A stretch of DNA of 64,000 nt. Origin: Karstenula rhodostoma CBS 690.94. Taxonomy: Eukaryota > Ascomycota > Dothideomycetes > Pleosporales > Didymosphaeriaceae. This document shows, in pieces, positions 56,408 to 64,000 of this stretch. The DNA is taken from assembly GCA_010093485.1 (NCBI GenBank), contig MU001506.1:558001-622000 (forward strand), written 5' to 3'. How positions within the stretch are numbered: position 1 is the first letter of the stretch; every line of letters begins with the position of its first letter. The position numbers were made by a program, and so were the translations under genes. Under the pieces are notes generated by a model. The model made no database searches and had not been told where the DNA came from. It saw only the letters and a program-made list of their open reading frames with translations.

Positions 56408-57119
56408 GCGTTTTCACGCCGCCAGGGTGGGCAACGAGCATCGCGACGGACGGCAGGAGACCGCATACATTTTCCGCTTCATCAATCAATCGAATCATGG
56501 GTGTTAGGTCTCTTTCATGGAGGGAATTGACACGACTTCGGAACATGCATCACAGAATAAAGGGCACGATTTCGGAGTATTGGCAATGAATGGACGTTAA
56601 GGGGCAGAGGATACCTAGCAGTGTCTCCTAAAAGATGAAAAATGTGATCGGTTCACGCCAGTTCAATATTTCATCACCGTTCCGAATGTGCACTCGTTTG
56701 TGCGATGACCAGACTTTATGTTGCTGTTTAATCGCACCTCAGGTCGCTCACTAACACTACGCTGTCTCTATCCACTCGGCGCTTACTTCATTGTCGTCCT
56801 CTCTCAACTTAGATTTGAAGAGAGACCATACATTCACGACATTGAGCATGAGAGACGGATACTGTACGTGAACATCATGACTTCATTGACAAAGGGCATA
56901 TCAATACCCAACACCTGATGTATCGCTCTATAGTCGCTAAAAGCACCACCTTTCCACCAAGCATCAGTATCATGCGCCATCTATGCTACACCGCCGCCTC
57001 CATGCTGCATCCTCTACACTCACGGTCCTACTAAACTCAGATGGTTCCAGAATACAATAAGCTCCCACCTAGACCTTCAACCCCTCTCTGCCCCTCCCTA
57101 TCCACAAACCGCTTCAGTT
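56408..57119. other. Intergenic between convergent RPL36 and UBX gene
   Basis: About 710 bp with both 3' UTRs. No coding gene is supported; the frame 56718-56918 is without a domain. Confidence 0.45.
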
Positions 57120-58856
57120 CTACTTCTTCTTGAAGATACTTTTATTCAACAAGCTCTTCAGCTTATTCTCCTTCTCCGCCGCCGAATACTCCTTTTTCTG
57201 CTTCCCCTCTCCAAGCGTTTGGCCTTTTGATGATGACGAAGGCTGCGCATTTTCATTGACGACGGGCTCCTCAATTTTCAGCGGCGCCGCCTTCTGCTGC
57301 CACTGCTTACTCAGAACAGGCTTGGCCCCTCGGACCGCCGCACTCGCGCCGTCGTCCCAGCGGAACGTGAGCAGCTCATTGCTGCTGAACTTCAAGTCCT
57401 GGAAGAGGAGCTTGGAACTGCGCTCCATCTGCGTGAACTGGCCCTTCGCGTCGCGGTAGGAGAGGTGGAAAGGCTCGTTCTTGTGCTCGAGACAGCTGGT
57501 AACGAAGTCGTAGACGGCGGCGGCAGGATCGGCCTTCGAGACAGAGAACTGGACGAATGCGCCGTCGGGAAGGCGCACGCGTATGATGCCACCTTTGGAG
57601 GCGATGGCGGCGAGTTTCTCTTGTTGTTCGGTTTCTTGCTCCTCGAGCTCTTTGTCGGAGAGAAGCCGGGTGTTCTTCGAGCGGTCTTTGTATGAAGCTT
57701 GGAGGCCGCGTAGTTGGTCGACGGACGGCAGGTAGTCTGCTTCATTGAAGGCGTGGCGGGCGGCTTGGGGGGTGGAAGATGTTGGGGCGGAGAAAACTTG
57801 GATATTTCGGGGGAGTGTAGAAGGAGAAGGCTGCTGTGCATCTGGCGTTGGCTCTCGAGGCGAAGAAAGAGGAGCAGAGGATGTTAATGAAGGGACTTCA
57901 GCTGAACCGTCGACTGCCAATATTGGAGTCTCGGCATCAATCGGATCCTGATCTACCTCCATTGGTGAAGGGTCCGGCTCCTCAGGTCGTATCGTCTCGC
58001 CCGCTACTGTTGTTGTCGCCTCGAGAGCAGCTTTATATGGGTCAGGAATGGAGCCGACTTGCGCAGAGCTTTCTGAATGAGCACCGCTGGGTGCAGGATC
58101 AGAGCTCTTGAAGTACTGTGAGATCTGGGTCATCGCCTCCTCAAGTGGCGTACCACTATTCTTGAAGCCCAATTTTAGGGAAGCACTTCCGCTGTCGAAG
58201 CCCAGCTGGCTAAGCGTTTTCTGGAGATCCACAAATGAGCCATATTCCTTGTGACCGGGCATGACCGTGATGACGGGCATTTCGTAGTTCAGTCTACCCG
58301 CACCGGTGCCGGTCCCGTTCATCTCCGGCACGCCCCGCTGCGTGAAGTTGTAGTTGGTACCCTGCCCGCTCTCGAGGTGCCGCAGTAACTCCCATAATGA
58401 GGTGTTGCTTGCGAACTTTTGTATCAGGCGCGCGCTCTTCTCGGACGGGGGAAGGCTTAAGGCTACCGAAATGACTGTAGGTGATCGAGAGGCTTGCACG
58501 AGTTCCAGCCGTGCGCCTTGGGGAAGATTGACATGCCGTATTTGTTGCGATAACGAGATAGGTTTGTTGTTGTACCTGGTCTACGTTAGCATTGTTGCTA
58601 TGCACCACAGTTCTATAGCTAATCGTAGGCGGAGACCCTGGACATGTTCAAACGCCTTGTCCTCTTCTGCGCATGGCCCTGTCCGCTAACGGTACGATGG
58701 CCTAGGATGTCCAACCACTTACTTCAAAGTGAACTGCTCCTTGTTGACACCAAACTTCTGGCACGCCTCATCGCGAACCTCGGTCAGATACTTGACGGGC
58801 GTGGTCGGTATCTTGTGGCTCCTCGCGGACGTATTGAAGACCACGACATGTGACAT
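57120..58856 (-). CDS. UBX-domain protein of the TUG/UBX4 (ASPSCR1) type
   Basis: Two exons, 58723-58856 and 57120-58575, with a 147-nt intron (GTAAGT ... GACCAG), give 529 residues. The N-terminal TUG ubiquitin-like domain spans about 1-75 (SHVVVFNTSARSHKIPTTPV, then VNKEQFTLKYNNKPISLS). A second ubiquitin-like stretch follows. The UBX domain lies at about 325-410 (IIRVRLPDGAFVQFSVSKAD, YDFVTSCLEHKNEPFHLSY, LTFRW). A Lys-rich tail ends the protein. Such proteins are adaptors of the p97/Cdc48 ATPase; yeast Ubx4 modulates Cdc48 in ER-associated degradation. The start is fixed by exon 1, since the longer frame in exon 2 lacks the beginning of the TUG domain. Confidence 0.94.
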
Positions 58857-59547
58857 TATGCCGAACGGTATATTTTGTACAGGCTAAAAGCGCTGAAGAT
58901 GACGGCGGGCGTATGGACTATGAGCGCGACGCGTGTGTACCAACAATGCCAACCGTGTCCCTTCCGCACCGAGTCGCAGTGTTCGAGGGTCAAGAACAGG
59001 TTAAGGATGTGGAGGAGCGAGGCTTCGGGGGTGCGGAGAGAGAGCGTAGACGGGTCTAGCAGTGTTTATTAGTGACGCTCATGCTGCGCGATTTCGACAT
59101 GTTGTAGGGCTATGCAGAGCGCGCAGGTCATAGCTGCAGAATTTTACCATCTTGATGAGGAGGCACTTACAGTTCGCTCTTCTGGAAAGACGCTGAGAAA
59201 GGAAAGATGTTATGTACTGGGTCGCAGAGAGCATCGATGTGAAGCTGGCGAAAGACGGTTTAGCTACAGTGTCTTGGCGCACCTCGAGTTCGTCAGAAGC
59301 CTGTGCTTGCAAGCAGGGACCCTGGAGGCGGCGCAGAGTGGTGTGCTTCTCGAAGGTTCGCGACGCGTGTGCGGGTGTTTGCCTTCGGTGATGACATGAG
59401 GCAAGAGCACAGTCCAGTCTACAGCGACGGATGCACCTGCCTTTGCCCCGCCCCCACCACCAACCGCGCTAGGGGTCTCCGGACTTTTATATACGCAACA
59501 GACCAACAGACGCACCGTCGTCCTTACCACCGAGCGAACACTACACC
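58857..59547. promoter_or_regulatory. Divergent promoter region, UBX gene / thioredoxin-PITH gene
   Basis: The two genes start 690 bp apart and run outward. A frame on the plus strand reaches the right gene from 59303, but the ATG at 59548 (CACCATGTC) opens the thioredoxin fold directly. No box I would trust is visible. Confidence 0.45.
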
Positions 59548-60661
59548 ATGTCGGGCTCTACACAAATATCCTCGCCCGAGCAGCTGCGGACCCTGCTGTC
59601 CTCGTCGCGCATCGTGGTCGTCAACTGTAAGCTGCATCCGCGTCCATAACCGCCTTCAACGACTCGACGGTGCTAACGTTACAAACCCGAAGTCTACAAC
59701 GAGTGGAATCCCGCCTGCAAGACCATATCTCCCGTCTACGACCAGCTCGCCGCCTCTCTGGCCCGCCCGAACGTCGTTTCCTTCGCCAAGGTCAACGCCG
59801 AACAGCAGACGCAGATTGCGCAAAGCTACGGCGCCACAAGGTGAGCTTATTCGTGTCAAGCTTCGCGGTCCGCTGCTGACGTTCGCCCGTAGTCCGCCCC
59901 TCTTCGTCATCTTCAAGAACGGCAATCAAGTCTCCAAGTTTACCGGCACAAATCCCCAGCAGCTCTCGGACAACATCAAGAAGCTTGCCGCCGAGGTCGA
60001 GTCCGGCGAGGGTGGCTTCGGGGAAGCCTCGGGTTCGAGCGGTGGTTCTGGGGGATGGAGGGGCGCTAGCTTACCCAGGGGGTACACAGATGTTACGGAT
60101 CAGGTAGATGTCCGTGGACTGGACTTGCTGAACTCGGACAGTGAGTTTGGAGGCGTGCGGACACTCTTCGACACCACGAAACCGAGCAGCGCGGGCAAGG
60201 GCAAGGCAGCAGGCGAGTCCAAGAAAGACTGGGTCGAGAGCGATGTCGACGAGCAGTTGATGTTGTACCTTCCCTTCACGTCCAACCTCAAGGTCCACAC
60301 CATACAGATCACCTCATTCCCACCCAAGGCCGACGACGATGATGACGACGAAGTCCCGCTCCGACCGAAGACCATCCACCTTTACACCAACCGTCAGCAC
60401 AACCTCGGCTTCGAGGAGGCCGAAGACATCGCGCCTACGCAGACCTTCGAGCTCAACCCGTCAGACTGGGACGAGAACACCGGCACCGCGAAGCTGGAGC
60501 TTCGGTTCGTCAAGTTCCAGAACGTCTATTCTCTGGTATTGTTCGTCGTGGATGGTGACGGTGACGGCGAGAAGACACGCATAGATCGCATCAGAATCAT
60601 TGGAGAGTCCGGGGAGAAGCGTGAGATGGGCAAGCTGGAGAAGGTCGGTGGTGATGAGTAA
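59548..60661 (+). CDS. Thioredoxin-like protein with C-terminal PITH domain (TXNL1-like)
   Basis: Three exons, 59548-59626, 59693-59840 and 59893-60661, give 331 residues. The N-terminal thioredoxin fold (about 1-110) keeps the beta strand before the active site (RIVVVNFYNEW), the second cysteine and SPPLFVIFKNG with the cis-Pro. The active site reads W31-N-P-A-C35-K instead of WCGPCK, so the first cysteine is Asn32. The PITH domain (about 145-325) has YTDVTDQVDV, LNSD, DEQLMLYLPF, FPPKADDDDDDE and FVKFQNVYSLVLFVVDGDGD. TXNL1-type proteins bind the 26S proteasome lid. Without the CxxC pair, ordinary dithiol reductase activity is unlikely. Introns are 66 and 52 nt with GTAAGC and GTGAGC donors. 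Confidence 0.93.
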
Positions 60662-63600
60662 TGATTTGCCTTGAATGATTTGATATTTACGGAGTATGTG
60701 CTCAAGGACTTCACGGAGGTCGAGATTACCCCACCTGGCATTCCGAAGAAAGAAAGCACAGCTAGATAGGATTTGAGGCGTTATGACAGGCATAGTGTAT
60801 GCAGTTTTCACCTGTGCGGGTTTTGGCTTGGAACCGCTTGGTCGTGTGACCGTGGATCCAACTTGGTTTATCAAAACATGGCATAGAAAATAAATCTCGT
60901 TTTGTCACTGTTCATATTCGCTTTTGATTTGGTTGTAATACATTGTGGTAACATGGATTCATGCTAGAACCGTCTTGTCTCATAGAGATGTATCAGCTTG
61001 CATTGGCATTTCCGATAGACTCTTCGAACAATACATCAAGCCCATGAATGCAATAGCGACTCCAATATAGACCGTACGCATACGACGTGGTGCCTATCCC
61101 GATCTGGGGCGCAACGAGATACCAACCGTAAAACTGCCCTGCAACGACACAAGATATTTAGATATTTCAATCAGCAGACACACGGCCGTCATAAGATGCA
61201 TGTACTGATTTTTACATGTTGAGAGGAGCGAAGTTGTGAACCTTCCGTAATAGATCTTGATTTGGAGCACAGTTTCTTGTGCACGATGTGCACAGATATG
61301 GAGGAACGCAAGATGTATCGAGCTGAACAAAACGCAGCTAACACACGTGTACTCCAGAGCCAATCTTTTGTTGAAGACAGATGCGTGCTCGATGAGAAGG
61401 CATCGCCTGTAATTCGCGGTTCTATCTGACCTCGAGGTCGACACACGCACGCGCGCAACGACACCGCAACACGTTCAGTTCAGCTCAGCATGTGATCACG
61501 CGTCTCGGCGTAGTCCGCGCTACGCAGAAATCTCAATTCAGGATGATATGTTCGACCCTTTTCCAGTGACGGCGCCACAGCAGCAGACGCCTCCACAAAG
61601 TGTATACGATCGATTATGCAATATGTTTCTTCTGGGAGATCAATGACATTTGCGCGCCACAGTAATAGACGCGCAAATAACGTTTTGGGAAACTTCAGAA
61701 TGATCTCTGCCGCACGAAGAAGAGAGGAGGTTTCCAAGGCGCGCAGACTTTTTGTAGGCGGTCGGAGACGGTTGTTCCGGTTCCGGTTCAAGACGGGCTT
61801 GGCGCACTAGCGCGCAGCGTGAGAACTTCAAAAAGTTTTGCGAGGTAAAACCCTTCTTTCATGGCCAATGACGAGAATCTTTACAACATATGATAGGAAG
61901 AGAATGACCTGGCAATGCTGGGACTGATCTCACATCTACAACCACCGAGGCCTGTCTTTGAGATGGAAACGTGTGTGGCGGCGGACTGCACGATGCGGGA
62001 TCTCAGCGCGTGTGGCGAGTTGCGCGACTTCGTGAGCAGCTGAGGCTCCATGGGACGACGGACGGCGCATATAGCTGTACTTGCGGGAGAAGCAGTGGAT
62101 CGGAACGAACAAGTTGCGGACCTGATGATGTCGTTAGAGATCTCGGAACAGTATCCAAATGTTGGTAGTCCCAACACGATCCTCGATGCAAGATCTTCGT
62201 CGATGGCAACTTCTTCAATGAGTCGGAGTTGACCACGATGTTCTCGCTCGGCTTCTCGGCTGTTGATTCTGTTCCCGCGGTCTGCTTTGCAAAGCTCCGT
62301 CGTCGCTTTAAACGACGAGCGAGGCGGCACGATACAGACTACTGCACAGTGCGCAAGTGTCTTCAAAAGACGTCCCGGCACCGCGTCCATCTCCGCTTCT
62401 TCATCCGTTGGGCACGTGGAAGACGCGGTATCATTGCTTCCATGCATTCTTCCGGTCGTCTACCGACCTTCTTTCCGTCGCACCTGCGTTTCAAAACTCT
62501 ACTCCCACCAGCATCGCGTGGCTGAGAAGAGCAACAGCACCGATGCACCATGATAACCGGTGGACAAGCGAACACTGGGCGAAAGGATGGAGAAGGCTCG
62601 CATGAGCAGGCGGGTGAGACGGAAATGAGGTGTCGTACCGACATGGTACTCGAGGAACGTTGGACCATACCCATGCGCCGACGGAGGTTCCGAATTGACG
62701 GACGATTAGTCGATCGGGAACGTCGAGGAAACCAATGGCAAGCCTTCGCTGCAACGTTGATGCGACCCATGCGAGTCCCAAACTGCTTCGAATGCTGCAC
62801 GAAGATGCGTATCCACTGTGCTGGGCGTGAGTTTCGGAGCATTCGCCTCATGCGCCAAGCCGATGCGACGTTCAAGAGCACCTTCCACATGTCCGGGAAA
62901 TCTACTCTGGGGAGCCAATGGTTCCTTACGCGTTTGATCATGTCTGCGTTTGGCATGTGTGGCATGTTTGATCGCCCATGGATTCAATTCGTGCTACTCG
63001 CGATTTCAATTCGTGCTACTCGCGACGTGTCTCCGATTACGGTCAGGTATCGCCTGTCAAAGAAAGATGTCAAACAGGCATGTGAGATACTGGGGCATGT
63101 CAAGCACCTTTGACAACTACCCCACGGACGCGTGTTAGGTCAGATCAGACGCGTCTGCGAGGGGAGCCCTGTCATCATCATAACGCGTCATCGCCCTATT
63201 ACGATCAACACTTTGCAAAAGTTCATGCCCAAGTTCCCAAGTTCCTCAGTGCCCAAGATCAGCCCAACACTTGACGTCAAAGGCGTCTTGCTCGCCGAAG
63301 ACATGGCTCGTACCGCATCAAGATCATCGAAACGCGCTGTCGATATGTTTCAAGTTATCACCATCTGCGCCGGCATGATGGTTGGTGGCTGTTGGGAATA
63401 GTCAAGCACTATGAGGTGATCCACCAACAAACGTCCACTTGGCTAGAGATGAGGTTAAAGCACACGGCCTGTCAGTCACGACACAAGGGCTTACTCTTGA
63501 TACTCGTGGGTCAAACAGGCATCTGTTGTTCCATAAAGGCAGTTCTATATCTCACACGCCGTCACTGACTGGTCTCTGACAACGCAGAGCTGTGGCGGTG

Positions 63601-64000
63601 CGCGTTCGCTGAGCCTCATCGACCAAGAGTGCCGACCCGAACACGAACTTCGCCATAGGTAGTGTTACAGTAGCTTCGCTTGCTGGCAGAAGCTGAGCCG
63701 ATGGCACGTTCAACGCCATCCCGCCCTACTGGCCGAGGTAAGAGCGAAGGCACAGGCAGCTGAATCAGAACCGCAAACCCCCACGTGATTTGACGATAAA
63801 TCTTGCCGGGATGCGGCCGCCGGCAGCTCATCAAAGACCACGGGCGCCCTGGACGGACTGGCGTGACTGCCGGGAAGGCGTCCGCTCACGGCTCACAGAG
63901 TTGTCGCCACATCAGACGGCTCCAGAGAAGCGGCCCTCGCCGAGGTCCCACTTCCCGTCTCACATTGCACGAGACTTCTCGAACTCACTCGCCAACATGC
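60662..64000. other. 3.3-kb region without a supported gene
   Basis: No domain-bearing frame was found. The longest minus-strand frame, 61881-62447 (188 codons), has some protein-like stretches (LRLIEEVAIDEDLASRIVLG) but no family. Others at 62363-62965 and 62550-63113 are opposite one another and cannot both be real. A 22-bp tandem repeat lies at 62983-63025. At the very end, AACATGC (ATG at 63997-63999) after a C-rich leader could be the start of a gene beyond the window. Confidence 0.45.
62983..63025. repeat. 22-bp tandem repeat, two copies
   Basis: TTCAATTCGTGCTACTCGCGA occurs at 62983-63003 and again at 63005-63025, perfect over 21 bp, a recent small duplication. Confidence 0.9.

Noticed and set aside
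62363..63113. Opposing open frames on both strands in the right-hand gap
   Set aside because: They overlap each other on opposite strands, lack domains and splice patterns, and are Arg/Met/His-rich, as chance frames often are.
1..64000. CRISPR array, prophage, bacterial operon or biosynthetic gene cluster
   Set aside because: No spaced repeat array, phage genes, polyketide or peptide synthase modules were seen. The genes are intron-bearing fungal genes of unrelated function.

Overview
The window reads as chromosomal DNA from a filamentous ascomycete (Pezizomycotina). The evidence is many short introns of about 48-60 nt with GTAAGT/GTATGT/GTACGT donors and CTAAC/CTGAC branch sites, four Zn(II)2Cys6 cluster regulators, fungal forms of SDH2, YTM1, LSM6, SEC59 and DPH4, and decayed genes next to an AT-rich island that looks like repeat-induced point mutation (RIP). 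A Dothideomycete is my best guess from the protein style; the sequence does not prove it.

I rebuilt 22 protein-coding genes (one cut by the left edge) by joining exons in frame. They are mostly unlinked housekeeping functions. Left part (1-16 kb): a Zn2Cys6 regulator (partial), SDH2, an unknown Ser-rich protein, 3.3 kb of gene-poor sequence, an atypical SDR, LSM6 divergent from an ESC2/RAD60-like SUMO-like-domain protein, TRM112 and YTM1. Middle (16-34 kb): a decayed HpcH/HpaI aldolase, a decayed alpha/beta-hydrolase, a Zn2Cys6 regulator, an SDR, a large WW + PhoD-like phosphatase protein, a mitochondrial DUF1640 coiled-coil protein, 14-3-3 and the J-protein DPH4. Right part (34-64 kb): two divergent zinc-cluster regulators, a small polyglutamine protein, a decayed tract (tRNA-like relic, AT-rich island, unknown fragment, dead aminoglycoside-phosphotransferase-like kinase), dolichol kinase SEC59, an M1 aminopeptidase, ribosomal protein eL36, a TUG/UBX4-type UBX protein, a thioredoxin-PITH protein and a final 3.3 kb without a convincing gene.

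The genes do not form an operon or a clear biosynthetic cluster. They serve respiration (SDH2), RNA decay and splicing (LSM6), translation and ribosome assembly (TRM112, YTM1, eL36, DPH4), glycosylation (SEC59), protein turnover (M1 aminopeptidase, UBX) and signalling (14-3-3). I found no clear new defence or mobile system. The most unusual points are a repeated C-rich to G-rich switch inside single genes, two enzymes with altered active sites, an internal zinc cluster with a GC-AG intron nearby, three decayed genes, and several duplicated or palindromic non-coding segments.
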